DNA of 64,000 nt. Source: CAZADA01 sp964568975 (GTDB lineage Bacteria; Pseudomonadota; Alphaproteobacteria; Caulobacterales; Maricaulaceae). The notes beneath the pieces were generated by a model that worked only from the letters and a program-made list of their open reading frames with translations, had not been told where the DNA came from and did not search any database. Below are positions 42,994 to 52,609 of this stretch, one piece after another. The position numbers and the translations under genes were made by a program. The stretch is from NCBI GenBank assembly GCA_964568975.1, contig CAZMSO010000015.1, positions 1 to 64,000 of the forward strand, in the 5' to 3' direction. Every line of letters starts with the position of its first letter. Positions within the stretch are counted from its first letter, which is position 1.

Positions 42994-44388
42994 TCAGCCC
43001 GCGCGGCGCGCGCCGGGGGCGGGCACGTCGACGCCGGCGTCCATGTAAGCGCGCAGCTTGTTGCGCAGCGTGCGGATGGAGATGCCGAGGATGGAGGCCG
43101 CGTGCGTGCGGTTGCCGAGACAATGATCCAGGGTGTCGAGGATGAGGGTTTGTTCAACCTCTGCGACTGTTTTGCCGACCAGGGCGCTTTCCGCCGCACG
43201 CGCGGCGGCGCGCGCGGTCTCGTCGGCCGCGGAGAGCGGCGCCGCCTCTGCAAACCCGCCAGGCGATCCGTGAGCGGGCGCAAAGGGCGCGGCCGCCGGC
43301 GCGCGCAGCGCCTCAACGCCAATCTCAGGCCCTTGGGCGAGCAGGACCGCGCGGTGCATGGTGTTTTCCAGCTCGCGCACATTGCCCGGCCAGGCCCGCT
43401 GTTGCAGCTCCGCTAACGCCGGCGCGGACACAGGCCGCCGGGGCAAGCCGTTGGCGGCGGCGTATTTGTCGGCGAAGTGGGCGGCCAGCGCTTCAATGTC
43501 GCGCGGCCGACGGCGCAGCGGCGGCAAAGCGAGATTGACCACATTGAGCCGGAAAAAGAGGTCCTGGCGGAAAACGCCTTGGGCGACGGCGTCGGCTAAA
43601 TTGCGGTTCGAGGTGGCGAGTATGCGGATGTCCACCTTGACGGGCGCGGAGCCGCCGACCCGGTCGATTTCGCGCTCTTGGATGGCGCGCAAGAGCTTGG
43701 CTTGCAAGCGCGCGTCCATTTCCGAGATTTCGTCGAGCAAGAGCGTTCCGCCATGGGCTTCTTCGAACTTGCCGATGCGCCGCGCCAGCGCGCCCGTGAA
43801 GGCGCCTTTCTCGTGGCCGAACAGTTCCGATTCCAACAAGTTTTCTGGGATCGCCGCGCAATTGACGGCGATGAACGCTTTGCCGGCGCGGCGCGAGCGT
43901 TCATGGACATAGCGGGCCATCACTTCCTTGCCGACGCCGGATTCCCCTGTGATCAGGATGGGAGCGTCGGACGCCGCGACTTGATCCGCCAGCGCCAGGG
44001 TCTCCTGCATGGCCGGGTCGCGGGCGATCAAATCTTGGTTGGTGCGCGAGACCGCCTCAAGCACGCTGGCGATCAGTTCGGGGTCCGGCGGCAGAGGAAT
44101 GAACTCTTTCGCGCCGGCGCGAATGGCGGCGGCGGCCTCCTCCGGCGTCGCTTCAACGCCGCACGCGACCACGGGCGCGACAATGCGCTCGGCGTCATTG
44201 GCCGCAATCAGACCGGCGATGTCGAGACCGATGTCGACGAGGAGCAAGTCGGCCCCGCGGCCGGCGCGCAAGGCGGCGGTCGCGGCGGCCACGTCCGCGA
44301 CGTGGGCGACTTTCGCGCGCCGCTCCAGCGCGATTTTGGTGGCGGTGGCTAAATGCCCGCCAAGGTCGCCGACGATCAAGACTCGCAT
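42994..44388 (-). CDS. flbD: Sigma-54-dependent flagellar activator FlbD
   Basis: A 464-residue NtrC-family activator. An N-terminal receiver-like domain (MRVLIVGDLGGHLATATKI, with LLLVDIGLD) is followed by the AAA+ domain: Walker A GESGVGKE, sigma-54 loop GAFTGA, Walker B GGTLLLDEISEM, and sensor ILATSNRNL. A Fis-type helix-turn-helix (NRTHAASILGISIRTLRNKL) is C-terminal. In Caulobacter FlbD activates class III/IV flagellar genes from sigma-54 promoters and represses fliF. The operon position downstream of fliN matches. Confidence 0.95.
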   Translation of the reverse strand: MRVLIVGDLGGHLATATKIALERRAKVAHVADVAAATAALRAGRGADLLLVDIGLDIAGLIAANDAERIVAPVVACGVEATPEEAAAAIRAGAKEFIPLPPDPELIASVLEAVSRTNQDLIARDPAMQETLALADQVAASDAPILITGESGVGKEVMARYVHERSRRAGKAFIAVNCAAIPENLLESELFGHEKGAFTGALARRIGKFEEAHGGTLLLDEISEMDARLQAKLLRAIQEREIDRVGGSAPVKVDIRILATSNRNLADAVAQGVFRQDLFFRLNVVNLALPPLRRRPRDIEALAAHFADKYAAANGLPRRPVSAPALAELQQRAWPGNVRELENTMHRAVLLAQGPEIGVEALRAPAAAPFAPAHGSPGGFAEAAPLSAADETARAAARAAESALVGKTVAEVEQTLILDTLDHCLGNRTHAASILGISIRTLRNKLRAYMDAGVDVPAPGARRAG

Positions 44389-44404
44389 TCGTGCATCCTC
44401 GTCC

Positions 44405-44752
44405 TCAGCCGCCGTCGCCGCTTTTGATGATTTCTGTCATGGTCACGCCTAACCGCTCGTCGACGACCACGACCTCGCCGCGCGCGACGAGGCGGTTGTT
44501 GACGTAAATGTCGATGGCCTCGCCAACGCGCCGGTCGAGTTCGAGCACCGAGCCGCGGGTGAGCTGCAGAAGCGAGCTCACATCCACTGACGTCTTGCCG
44601 AGCACTGCTGAGATTTGCAGCGGCACATCGAACACCGGCGCCAAATCGGTGGCGACTTTTTCGCCGATCTCACCGCTGTCATCGAGGGTCGCCGGCAAAC
44701 TCTCTTGGCCCTCGAAGTCTTGCAAATCCATGGGGTTGTCGTCTTCAGCCAT
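44405..44752 (-). CDS. fliN: Flagellar motor switch protein FliN
   Basis: A 115-residue C-ring component. The SpoA-type domain is clear: VFDVPLQISAVLGKTSVDV, LTRGSVLELDRRVGEAID and VNNRLVARGEVVVVDERLGV. ATG 44752 overlaps the end of fliH by eight bases and is preceded by GGAGTGGGAT. FliN with FliG and FliM sets rotation direction and docks the export ATPase complex. fliM is not in this window. Confidence 0.95.
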   Translation of the reverse strand: MAEDDNPMDLQDFEGQESLPATLDDSGEIGEKVATDLAPVFDVPLQISAVLGKTSVDVSSLLQLTRGSVLELDRRVGEAIDIYVNNRLVARGEVVVVDERLGVTMTEIIKSGDGG

Positions 44753-45464
44753 CGGCGTGATCCCACTCCAGATCCGCATCATTAAACAGGTTCAACGCCG
44801 CATCCGGCTCCGCTGCGGTCTCAGACGACGCCGCCTCGCCCGTCCCCGCGTCCGCGGCCGCCAGCCAGCGCGCGGCGGCCTCGCGAATGAGCGCGAGCGC
44901 GTCGTGCGCGCGCTGGGCCGCCATGCCTTCGCGCCACGCAATGCGCACATCCCCGGGCGCGCCGTCATCGGCCTCCACCACCGCCAACGCGCCCTCAAAG
45001 CCCGCCAGCGCGCCCGCGCGCTCAAGCTGCGCGCGCACCGCTTGGGCGTCGGCGCGCGCCTCGACCTCCACCCGCGGCGCGGCGCGCAGATGCTCAGCGA
45101 CGTCGCGGAAAAGCGCGATCACGCTGTCTTCGGGAAAGCGCGACAGCGCCGCCCCCGCCACGCACGTCGCGGCTGCTAAAGCGAGATCGACGGCCTCTTC
45201 GCGCAAGGCTTTGGATTCCGCGTCCAAGCGCGTGACGAGCACGCCCAAACGCTCGGCCACGGCGGCGACGGCGGCGGCCGTGTCGCGCTCAGCGGCGGCC
45301 AAGGCGCTGGCTTCGCCCTCCGCGCGGGCGGCGGCCCGCTCGGCCTCCACGTCCTCGTGAGTGTAGACGGTTTTGCGCGGGGCGGGCGCGTGCAGCACCG
45401 CGCCGTCGGCGGCAAATTCCGTCTCAAACAAGTATCTGCGCACAGACGCCACAGCGAGCCTCAA
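44745..45464 (-). CDS. fliH: Flagellar assembly protein FliH (FlbE)
   Basis: A 239-residue FliH homologue that regulates the export ATPase FliI. The long charged coiled-coil (DVEAERAAARAEGEASAL) and downstream domain (VEADDGAPGDVRIAWREGMA) fit FliH. The gene lies between fliG and fliN, as flbE does in Caulobacter. The longest frame starts with TTG at 45464, overlapping the fliG stop (TTGA); GTG at 45452 or 45443 are alternatives. The start is therefore uncertain by a few codons. Confidence 0.88.
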   Translation of the reverse strand: MRLAVASVRRYLFETEFAADGAVLHAPAPRKTVYTHEDVEAERAAARAEGEASALAAAERDTAAAVAAVAERLGVLVTRLDAESKALREEAVDLALAAATCVAGAALSRFPEDSVIALFRDVAEHLRAAPRVEVEARADAQAVRAQLERAGALAGFEGALAVVEADDGAPGDVRIAWREGMAAQRAHDALALIREAAARWLAAADAGTGEAASSETAAEPDAALNLFNDADLEWDHADG

Positions 45465-46498
45465 TAAACCAGTTCATCGTCGCCGCCGGCTTCCGACAGC
45501 ATGATTTCACCTTTGGCGGCTAAGTCTTTGGCCGCGACAACCAAAGTCGCCTGGGCGGCGTCGACGTCTTTCAACCGCACAGGACCTAAGGCGGCCATGT
45601 CTTCGCGCATGATCTTGGCCGCCCGTTCCGACATGTTCGACATGAAGAGGTCGCGCAGACTGTCGGACGCGCCTTTGAGCGCCACCACCAGCTGATCTTT
45701 GTCCACGGCGCGCAGAAGCGTCTGCACGCCGCCGGGGTCGAGCTTCGACAAATCCTCAAACACAAACATCAGACTGCGGATCGACTCCGCGGATTCGCGA
45801 TTGCGCTCCTCTAAAGCCGCCATAAACCGCCCTTCCGTTTGTCGATCGAAATTGTTGAAGATTTCCGCCATGGATTCATGGCTGTCGCCGGTGTTGGTCC
45901 GCGCGAGGTTCGACATGAATTCATTGCGCAGCGTGGTTTCAAGTTTCTCAAGAATATCGCGTTGCACCGGCTCCATACGCAGCATACGCATTATCACTTC
46001 CATAGCGAAATCTTCTGGAAGCGCCGCCAACACCCCTGAAGCATTTTGAGGGCGAATCTTTGACAGAACCACCGCCACAGTTTGCGGGTATTCGTTTTTG
46101 AGATAATTCGCGAGCACTGTCTCGTTCACATTCGACAGCTTGTCCCACATAGTGCGACCGGCGGGACCGCGCAGCTCTTCCATGACGGAGCTGACTTTGT
46201 CTTGGGGCAGAAACGACTCCAGCAAGCGCTGGGTCGATTCATAACTGCCCGTGATAGCGCCCGCGGAGGTCAAATGACCGACAAACTCCGCCAGCAACCC
46301 TTCGACCATCGACCCGGAGATTTGGCCGAGCGTCGACATGGCGTGGGAGATTTCTTTCACTTCATCGTCGTCAAGCGCGGCCCATAAGCCTGCGGCGTCT
46401 TCACCCAAAGCCAAGAGGAAGACAGCGGCTTTTTCCGGCCCAGTCAAAGTGGGGGCTTCGGACGCGTTACGGTGCACACCTTCAGTCATGCCGACCAT
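45461..46498 (-). CDS. fliG: Flagellar motor switch protein FliG
   Basis: A 345-residue rotor protein that generates torque with MotA. The N-terminal domain (LTGPEKAAVFLLALGED), the EHPQ-like motif here as KNEYPQTVAVVLSKI, and the C-terminal torque helix (AQATLVVAAKDLAAKGEIML) are intact. It starts four bases after fliF and overlaps fliH, so the genes are tightly coupled. Confidence 0.96.
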   Translation of the reverse strand: MVGMTEGVHRNASEAPTLTGPEKAAVFLLALGEDAAGLWAALDDDEVKEISHAMSTLGQISGSMVEGLLAEFVGHLTSAGAITGSYESTQRLLESFLPQDKVSSVMEELRGPAGRTMWDKLSNVNETVLANYLKNEYPQTVAVVLSKIRPQNASGVLAALPEDFAMEVIMRMLRMEPVQRDILEKLETTLRNEFMSNLARTNTGDSHESMAEIFNNFDRQTEGRFMAALEERNRESAESIRSLMFVFEDLSKLDPGGVQTLLRAVDKDQLVVALKGASDSLRDLFMSNMSERAAKIMREDMAALGPVRLKDVDAAQATLVVAAKDLAAKGEIMLSEAGGDDELVY

Positions 46499-46502
46499 CG
46501 CC

Positions 46503-48137
46503 TCAGCTCTCCGTCAACCAGCCGCGCATGATCGCCAGCGATTTTTCCTGGTGATCTTGAACCGCACGGGCCACTTTCTTAATCGCAGAGGCTTTCACGC
46601 CGCCGTCGATTTGGGCGAAGTCGATCGTCTCTTCCTCCTCCGCCTCATCGGGAGCGACCAGCGCCATGGGCTGCGCGGAGGGCGCGTCGGAGGCCGCCTC
46701 CAGCGCCTCAGGCCCCGCGCGCACGGCCCCGCCGCTGTCAGGCGGACGGGCCGCCTGCAGAAGCGGGCGCGCGACGAGGAGGATCAGCATCACCGCCACC
46801 ACCGCCAGCACCGCCAGCTCCAACGCGTTGACGATGTCGCGACTGGTGAAAGCCATGGGCGCGGGGGAGAGGGTGCCCGCCGGCGCTTGCGCGCGATCGG
46901 CGAACGCCACGCTCACCACTTCGACGGTGTCGCCGCGGGTTTCGTCAAACCCGATGGCCGACCGCACAAGAGCGGCGATTTGCGCAAGCTCCTCCGCGCT
47001 TCGGGGTGTCGCGACGACGTCGCCCTCCGCCTCGTCCGGGGCGTCGAGCGTGTTGACGGCCACCGCGACGGACAGCCGCGTCACGGCGCCGACTTCGCGG
47101 ATCTGATTGCGCGTGCGCTTGGAGATTTCGTAGTTAATGACCTCCACGGTCGTGTTGGAGGCGGCTTGGCTGGTTGGTCCCGCCGCGCCGGCGTCATCAG
47201 CCAGTGCGGGCACATTCTCATCCGCGGTGGTTTCGCCGGCGGGATCGGCGTCGCGCTCGTCGCTGCTGGCTTCTTCAAGCCGCGTTGAGCGCACGACTTG
47301 GCCCGCCGGGTCGTAAAGTTCTTCAGTTTCGGTGACGCGGTTGAAGTCCATCTCCGCAGTGGCTTGCACCCGGGCGTTGCCGCGCCCGACGACGCTTTCC
47401 ACCAAATCGAGGATCCGGGCCTTCAGCCGCTCTTCATAAGCGACGCGTCGGTCCTCCATGGCCAAAGCCATGGCGTCCTCGGGGTCATCGCCGCCGCCGT
47501 CATGGAGCAGGCGGCCCTCGCCGTCGAGGATCGTCACCCGCGCGCCTTTGAGACCCGGCACCGCGCTCGCCACCAGATTGCGCACCGCCCGCGCGTTGCG
47601 TGCGCTGAAGCCGTCGCCGCGCAAATCCAAAAACACTGAGGCCGTGGGCTCGCTGGCGTCGCGATCAAACAAGCGGCGCTCTGGGATGGCGAGGTGCACG
47701 CGCGCGGCCCCGACGCCGTCGAGGTGGGCGATTGTGCGCGCCAATTCCCCTTCAAGCGCGCGCAGGCGGTTGATGTTTTGAACGAATTGCGTGGAGCCCA
47801 GCGCGTCCTGGCTGTCGAAGATTTCATAGCCCACCGAGCCCGAGCCCGGCAGGCCGTCGGCGGCCAACAGCATCCGCGCGCCTAAGACCTGATCGGCGTC
47901 CACGAAAATCGTCGCGCCGCCCGCCCCCAATTCATACCCGATGTTGGCCTGGTCCAAGCGCGACGCGACGTCGGCGACATCGGCCAGGTCCAGCCCCGAA
48001 AACAAAAGCGCTTTATCGCCGTCGCCAATGCGCAACGCGACCATCATCAAGGCCGCCGCCACGCCGGCCGCGATCCCGAACATGACGATCAAGCGCGCGG
48101 CGCCCAACTGCGCCAATTGCTGAAGAAACGCGTTCAC
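46503..48137 (-). CDS. fliF: Flagellar MS-ring protein FliF
   Basis: A 544-residue MS-ring protein. It has an N-terminal transmembrane helix (AARLIVMFGIAAGVAAALMM) and the YscJ/FliF domain (LLFSGLDLADVADVASRLDQ and ALEGELARTIAHLDGVGAAR). A second helix near the C terminus (ALELAVLAVVAVMLILLVA) and the FliG-binding tail follow. The start is GTG 48137 with GGGGTGGA upstream. It heads the leftward operon fliF-fliG-fliH-fliN-flbD-flhA. Confidence 0.95.
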   Translation of the reverse strand: MNAFLQQLAQLGAARLIVMFGIAAGVAAALMMVALRIGDGDKALLFSGLDLADVADVASRLDQANIGYELGAGGATIFVDADQVLGARMLLAADGLPGSGSVGYEIFDSQDALGSTQFVQNINRLRALEGELARTIAHLDGVGAARVHLAIPERRLFDRDASEPTASVFLDLRGDGFSARNARAVRNLVASAVPGLKGARVTILDGEGRLLHDGGGDDPEDAMALAMEDRRVAYEERLKARILDLVESVVGRGNARVQATAEMDFNRVTETEELYDPAGQVVRSTRLEEASSDERDADPAGETTADENVPALADDAGAAGPTSQAASNTTVEVINYEISKRTRNQIREVGAVTRLSVAVAVNTLDAPDEAEGDVVATPRSAEELAQIAALVRSAIGFDETRGDTVEVVSVAFADRAQAPAGTLSPAPMAFTSRDIVNALELAVLAVVAVMLILLVARPLLQAARPPDSGGAVRAGPEALEAASDAPSAQPMALVAPDEAEEEETIDFAQIDGGVKASAIKKVARAVQDHQEKSLAIMRGWLTES

Positions 48138-48217
48138 TCCACCCCGCCCCGGCAGCGGAGGCCTGACGGCCGCCCACGCAACGCGGCAGAATTTACCGAG
48201 GCGTGGGTAAGGGGCGC

Positions 48218-48256
48218 GTTAAAGTCGTGGTCAAATGTGCTGAAGTCAGGTTAAAG
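48218..48256 (-). promoter_or_regulatory. Paired CTTTAAC boxes upstream of fliF (possible CtrA sites)
   Basis: On the minus strand CTTTAAC occurs at 48256-48250 and 48224-48218, 32 bases apart. A third copy lies at 48671-48665, upstream of sciP. Each includes the TTAAC half of the CtrA consensus TTAA-N7-TTAAC, but the other half matches only two of four bases. In Caulobacter the fliF promoter is CtrA-controlled. The binding claim here is an inference. Confidence 0.35.
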
Positions 48257-48308
48257 AAAGGGTGAAATCAAAATGTTGGCGAATTTTACGTAAATTCCTG
48301 GCCGCCGT

Positions 48309-48584
48309 TCACGAACGGTATTCTTGGATGCGCGTGGCCCGCAGACCCGCCATGCCGTGGCGGTCGATCGCGCGCTGCCAGGACACGAACTCCTCGGTGG
48401 TCAGCGCGTAGCGGTCGCACGCCTCTTCGAGGCTGATGAGACCGCCGCGCACCGCCGCCACCACCTCCGCCTTGCGACGGATCACCCAACGTTTTGTGCC
48501 CGGTTTGGGGAGGTCCGCTAACGTCAGCGGGCTCCCGTCCGGACCGATCACGACGTGCTCGCGCACGCTCCGACGCTCAACCAT
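48309..48584 (-). CDS. sciP: CtrA inhibitory protein SciP
   Basis: A 91-residue DUF1153 protein. SciP binds CtrA in G1 cells and blocks its transcription activation, so it shapes the cell-cycle timing of flagellar genes in Caulobacterales. Recognisable blocks are RREHVVIG-like VREHVVIGPDGSPLTLADLP, KRWVIRRKAEVVAAVRGGL and the helix-turn-helix SLEEACDRYALTTEEFVSWQ. Its position between flgE and fliF is the Caulobacter position. Confidence 0.93.
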   Translation of the reverse strand: MVERRSVREHVVIGPDGSPLTLADLPKPGTKRWVIRRKAEVVAAVRGGLISLEEACDRYALTTEEFVSWQRAIDRHGMAGLRATRIQEYRS

Positions 48585-48727
48585 GTCGACGGATCTCCCT
48601 CGATGTCGCAGAGAGCTTAGGCCGAGGCGATTTGAGGGTTTGCTAAACTAAAGCGCGAAACTCTGTTAAAGAGTGGTAGGGAGGGTTGGCGATCCTGTTC
48701 TCAAAGGATACGCGACTATGAAGATTT

Positions 48728-50164
48728 CTAGACAATTTGGATCAACTCCGCGAGCAGTTCGTCGGCCGTCGTGATGATCCGCGAGGCGGCGGAATACGCC
48801 CGCTGGGTGCGGATGAGCCCCGTGAATTCTTGAGCCAAATCCACAGTCGAGCTTTCTAAGGTTGCGGGGCTCACCTCTCCGGCGCCGCCTGAGCCAGCCT
48901 CTTGGAGCGTAAACGAGCCCGAGCCTTGGGTGACCTCAAACGCCGCGCCGCTGACGGGGTTGAGGCCGTTGGGATTGGGGAACGTTGCGATCGGCAGCTG
49001 GTAAATGCGTCGCACCACGCCATTGTTGAAGCGCGCGACGACAAAGCCGAGATCATCGACCTCCACGCCGGCGAGGTTGCCGAACACAGCGCCGTTGACA
49101 GAGGTGGAATCCAATTGCGACGGCGCGCTCAATTGCGTCAGCCCGCCCGGGGACGAGGGGCCGCCGAAATTCAACGCAATCGTTTGCGCCTCCACGCCCA
49201 AGTCCGGATCCCAGAAGGCGGCGTTGGCCGGCGGAGCGCCGGCGGCGGGGTCGCCGGAGGCGCCGAGCACTAAGTTGGTCGGGAAGGTCGAGTTCGCGTT
49301 GTCGATCGTCCCATCGGCGTTGAATTGCAGCTCGCCCACCGCGATTTGGCCGTTGATCAGACCCGCGCCGACGGCGACGTCGGTCGCGGGCGTCACGTAC
49401 GCCTCCACATGCCAGCGGTTGGGGTTGACGCCGGCGATGGAGGGGTCTTGGCGCAGAAACGCAAACGTGACGGTGCGCAGCGCGCCAAGACTGTCGAAGA
49501 TTTGCACTGGCGCGGTGAAGTTGGGCTGCACGCCCGTGCCGGCCACTGGATCATAATTGGCCATGTTGAGCGCGGCGTTGTTGGCGTCATAGGTCGCGAC
49601 CGGTCCTTGCGCCTCGGGCCGCAGCGGCGCTTGGGCCTGCAAATTGGCGTTGATTTGCAGCGTAGTGGTCGCTTCCGCCGTCCCGCTCACGCCGGCGATG
49701 TTGACGGTCTCCAACTGCGTGAGGTCAGAAGGGTCGGTGTTGACGGTTCCATCCGCCGCCACGGGCCAGCCTTGCAGAAACAGGCCGGCGGCGTTGCGCA
49801 AATCGCCGTTGGAATCCGGCAGGAACGAGCCGGCGCGCGTGAAGTTGTAGGAGGAAATCTCCGTCGGGGTCGCGTCTTCTGAGACCACGAAGAAGCCGTC
49901 GCCGGAAATGCCGATGTCGGTGGCCGCGCCGGTGCTTTCCAGCAAGCCTTGTTCAGCGATGAGATTGCGGGTCTGCGACTGCACGCCGCCGGCGTTGTAT
50001 GTCGTGGCGGTGGAGTCGATTTTGACTTGGGGGCTGAATTGGGTGACGGCGCGTTTGTAGCCCACGGTGTTGACGTTTGCGATGTTGTCGGAGATGGCCG
50101 CAAAGGCGCTCGATTGGGCGATCAGTCCGGACGTGCCGGCGGAGAGGGCGGAAGTGAGACTCAT
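48728..50164 (-). CDS. flgE: Flagellar hook protein FlgE
   Basis: A 478-residue hook subunit. The N-terminal helix (MSLTSALSAGTSGLIAQ, then ISDNIANVNTVGYKRA), central beta domains and the C-terminal STVDLAQEFTGLIRTQRAYS with helix ITTADELLAELIQIV are characteristic of the rod/hook family. ATG 50164 follows AGAGGA; the frame is open 20 codons further but without family sequence. It is the last gene of fliK-flgD-flgE. Confidence 0.95.
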   Translation of the reverse strand: MSLTSALSAGTSGLIAQSSAFAAISDNIANVNTVGYKRAVTQFSPQVKIDSTATTYNAGGVQSQTRNLIAEQGLLESTGAATDIGISGDGFFVVSEDATPTEISSYNFTRAGSFLPDSNGDLRNAAGLFLQGWPVAADGTVNTDPSDLTQLETVNIAGVSGTAEATTTLQINANLQAQAPLRPEAQGPVATYDANNAALNMANYDPVAGTGVQPNFTAPVQIFDSLGALRTVTFAFLRQDPSIAGVNPNRWHVEAYVTPATDVAVGAGLINGQIAVGELQFNADGTIDNANSTFPTNLVLGASGDPAAGAPPANAAFWDPDLGVEAQTIALNFGGPSSPGGLTQLSAPSQLDSTSVNGAVFGNLAGVEVDDLGFVVARFNNGVVRRIYQLPIATFPNPNGLNPVSGAAFEVTQGSGSFTLQEAGSGGAGEVSPATLESSTVDLAQEFTGLIRTQRAYSAASRIITTADELLAELIQIV

Positions 50165-50236
50165 CAGCGGTCCTCTGGCGTTGAAGAAGCGACGTCGCGC
50201 GACGCGCGCGCGAGGCGAAGACATGGGCGGTGGCGG

Positions 50237-50923
50237 TTACGGCGTGGCGGGCGGCGTCGCAGGCGGCGTGGCGGCGGCGCGCGCCACCACGACATCGCCG
50301 AGATCGCGCACGAGCCCGCCGGCGATCAGGGTCGGGACCTCGCCGCTGAAGTCCACGGCCTCGACCGGCGCATAGCCGGCGAGCGTCACCAGCGTCTCCT
50401 CGTCGTCGCCGGTCACCGCCGTCGCGCGCAGGGTGTAAAGCCCATCCGGCGCGGGGACGCCCTCGGCGTCGACGCCATCCCACACATACTCCTGCGGGCC
50501 TTGGGCCGCCGCGACTGTGTCCTGGCGCACCACCGCGCCGCTCTCGTCGAGGATCGCAATCCCCACGACCGCCGCCGTCGGGCCGGCGTCGATGCGCCAC
50601 CGCGCGCCGTCAGCGTCGAGCGTCGCCACGCCGCCCTCAAACGCGACGTCTTGGCCGACTAAGGCCATGGCGGTGTTGGCGGCGTCGACGCTTTGCAGGC
50701 CGATGAGGGTCTCAAGCTGGTCGTTCTGCAGGATTTGCTGCTCAACGCTCGAGAATTGCACCAGCTGATTGGTGAACTCCGCCGTGTCGGTGGGGTCGAG
50801 CGGGTCCTGATTACGCAGTTGTTCCGTCAGCAGCGACAGAAACAGATCGAAATTCTCCGACAGCGTTGCTTGGCTGTCTTGAGTGGCGCCGGTGGTGTTG
50901 GCGGCGCTAAGCGCGTCGAGCAT
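50237..50923 (-). CDS. flgD: Flagellar hook-capping protein FlgD
   Basis: A 228-residue scaffold that caps the growing hook and is needed for hook assembly. The conserved N-terminal region (FLSLLTEQLRNQDPLDP and TNQLVQFSSVEQQI) is present, followed by the FlgD Ig-like/tudor domains (EYVWDGVDAEGVPAPDG). The C terminus ends in PATPPATP repeats. It lies between fliK and flgE. Confidence 0.95.
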   Translation of the reverse strand: MLDALSAANTTGATQDSQATLSENFDLFLSLLTEQLRNQDPLDPTDTAEFTNQLVQFSSVEQQILQNDQLETLIGLQSVDAANTAMALVGQDVAFEGGVATLDADGARWRIDAGPTAAVVGIAILDESGAVVRQDTVAAAQGPQEYVWDGVDAEGVPAPDGLYTLRATAVTGDDEETLVTLAGYAPVEAVDFSGEVPTLIAGGLVRDLGDVVVARAAATPPATPPATP

Positions 50924-50950
50924 GGGCGGGGTCCTTTCCTAGCGAGGGGC

Positions 50951-52507
50951 TCACACGCTCAGATCAAGCGGCGTGTGACGCATGATGGTGAAGCCGTGGG
51001 CGTCTTCGAACGCTGTCACGGATGTGAGCGCGGCGCGGCCGTCGCCCGCGTCGCCGCGCGCGTCGGTGTCGGGTGCGGCGCCGCCGTCATCGGCCGTTTG
51101 CGCGCGGCTTGGGTCATCCTCGAAATCGTCAGCGAACGCCCCCTCGCGATCGCCCTCCGGCGCGAGGTCAAACGCCAGACCCTCGCGCTCAAGCGTCACG
51201 CCCGCTTCGTGAAAGGCGCGCTCAAAGGCCCGAACGTGGCGCGACAGTTCCTGCAGCGCTTCGGGACGCTCCACCGTGAGATGCGCGCGCGCGACGCCGT
51301 CGGCGTCAATCTGCAAGCGGACATCCACACGCCCAAGCTCCGGAGGGTCGAGGCGCAGCTGAAACCGCGTCGAGCCGTCAGCCGCGCGCCGGGCCATGCG
51401 TGAGGCGAGGGCGGCTGCGCCGGCGGCGTCCATCACTGGCGGGCGCGGCCGGGCCTCACCGGCGTTGGCGCGCAGAGACTCGCGGCTGAGATCGCGGAGG
51501 CCGTCCGCCTCCATCAAATCCATGCCGGCGTCGGCCGCGTCGGCGTCGACACTGGTCGCGGCGCCGGCGGCGCTGGTGTCAAAGAGATGTGTAGAGGCGG
51601 CGAGCGGCGGCGCGGCCGTCGGTTTGGGCGCGGCGGGTCCGGCGGCGTTGACCGGCGCCGCCGGCGGCGCTTCAAAACCTGGGTCGTCGGAGGCCATCGC
51701 CTCCGCCATCACACTGCGCGCGCCATCGCGGCGGCTCGGGGCGGCGGCCTCTTTCCACGACGCGGCCTCCTGGAGCGCGCGTGAGGAAAGCGGCTCAGCG
51801 GCGGAGGCCTTCGCCGCGCTGGAGCCCGCCATCGCTGCGAGACGCGCCGCGCGCGCCTCCATCGCTTGGGCCGTGCGCGCGTCCAGGGCCGGCTCTGCGC
51901 CCGCGGCGTCCTCTGAAAGGGGAAGCCCGTCCATGGCGGCGGCGGGGGCGCGCGGATCGCCGACGGAGGCGGCCGCGAAGGCATCCATCCCCGCCGCGCC
52001 GCCGCCCGCCGCGCCAGATCCCAGATCCGCAGCGCTCAAGCCGCTGAGGGGAGCTGAGCCCGACGCGGCGCCAGACCGGGCCGGGACCTGGGCGCCCGGC
52101 GCGCCGGCGGATGCACTTGGGGTCGCGCCCGCAGATCCCGCCTCTGACGTCCAGCCCCAGCCGAGCGGACGCGTCGGCTCCAGCGCCGGGGCGCTCCCCG
52201 CCGCGTCCGCCGCGCCGCCGGGGATCCCGTCGAGGGCGGGCTCGGCTTGGATCTCTTGAACAAACTCCAAAGCCACGTCGGCGACGGCGTCGGCTGGAGC
52301 CGCCAGCGCCGCCGGCTCGTCATCGCCGGTCCACGCGCCGTCATCCATCGGCGCGTCGCCGTCTGCAGACGCGTCACGGCCCTTCGAGGCTCCCAGCAGC
52401 GCGGCGAACGGCGACGCCTCGCCGGCGCGGGCCGTCGATGGGGGCGCGCCTTCGCCCGTCGTCGCGGCGTTTGGCGCCGGCGGCGCAAAAAATGCGAGAA
52501 CGTCCAC
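50951..52507 (-). CDS. fliK: Flagellar hook-length control protein FliK
   Basis: A 518-residue molecular ruler, secreted during hook growth, that switches export specificity. Most of the protein is disordered Ala/Gly/Pro-rich sequence, as expected. The C-terminal Flg_hook domain is clear: FQLRLDPPELGRVDVRLQID, with ARAHLTVERPEALQELSRHV and FHEAGVTLE. The start is GTG 52507 with GAGGG upstream. Its promoter region holds a sigma-54 box at 52610-52625. Confidence 0.9.
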   Translation of the reverse strand: MDVLAFFAPPAPNAATTGEGAPPSTARAGEASPFAALLGASKGRDASADGDAPMDDGAWTGDDEPAALAAPADAVADVALEFVQEIQAEPALDGIPGGAADAAGSAPALEPTRPLGWGWTSEAGSAGATPSASAGAPGAQVPARSGAASGSAPLSGLSAADLGSGAAGGGAAGMDAFAAASVGDPRAPAAAMDGLPLSEDAAGAEPALDARTAQAMEARAARLAAMAGSSAAKASAAEPLSSRALQEAASWKEAAAPSRRDGARSVMAEAMASDDPGFEAPPAAPVNAAGPAAPKPTAAPPLAASTHLFDTSAAGAATSVDADAADAGMDLMEADGLRDLSRESLRANAGEARPRPPVMDAAGAAALASRMARRAADGSTRFQLRLDPPELGRVDVRLQIDADGVARAHLTVERPEALQELSRHVRAFERAFHEAGVTLEREGLAFDLAPEGDREGAFADDFEDDPSRAQTADDGGAAPDTDARGDAGDGRAALTSVTAFEDAHGFTIMRHTPLDLSV

Positions 52508-52609
52508 ACTGGCCCTCGTCGGCGGTTCACAACCCGTGCGTCAGCTTTGCTGATCGCCGTCGCGCTTCGCCGCGAGGGGGTCGAGGCGCACCCGACCCGC
52601 CATCGCTTG

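Noticed and set aside
41953..43416. Plus-strand open frame (487 codons) opposite flhA and flbD
   Set aside because: His/Arg-rich antisense artefact. The flagellar genes on the other strand have full family motifs.
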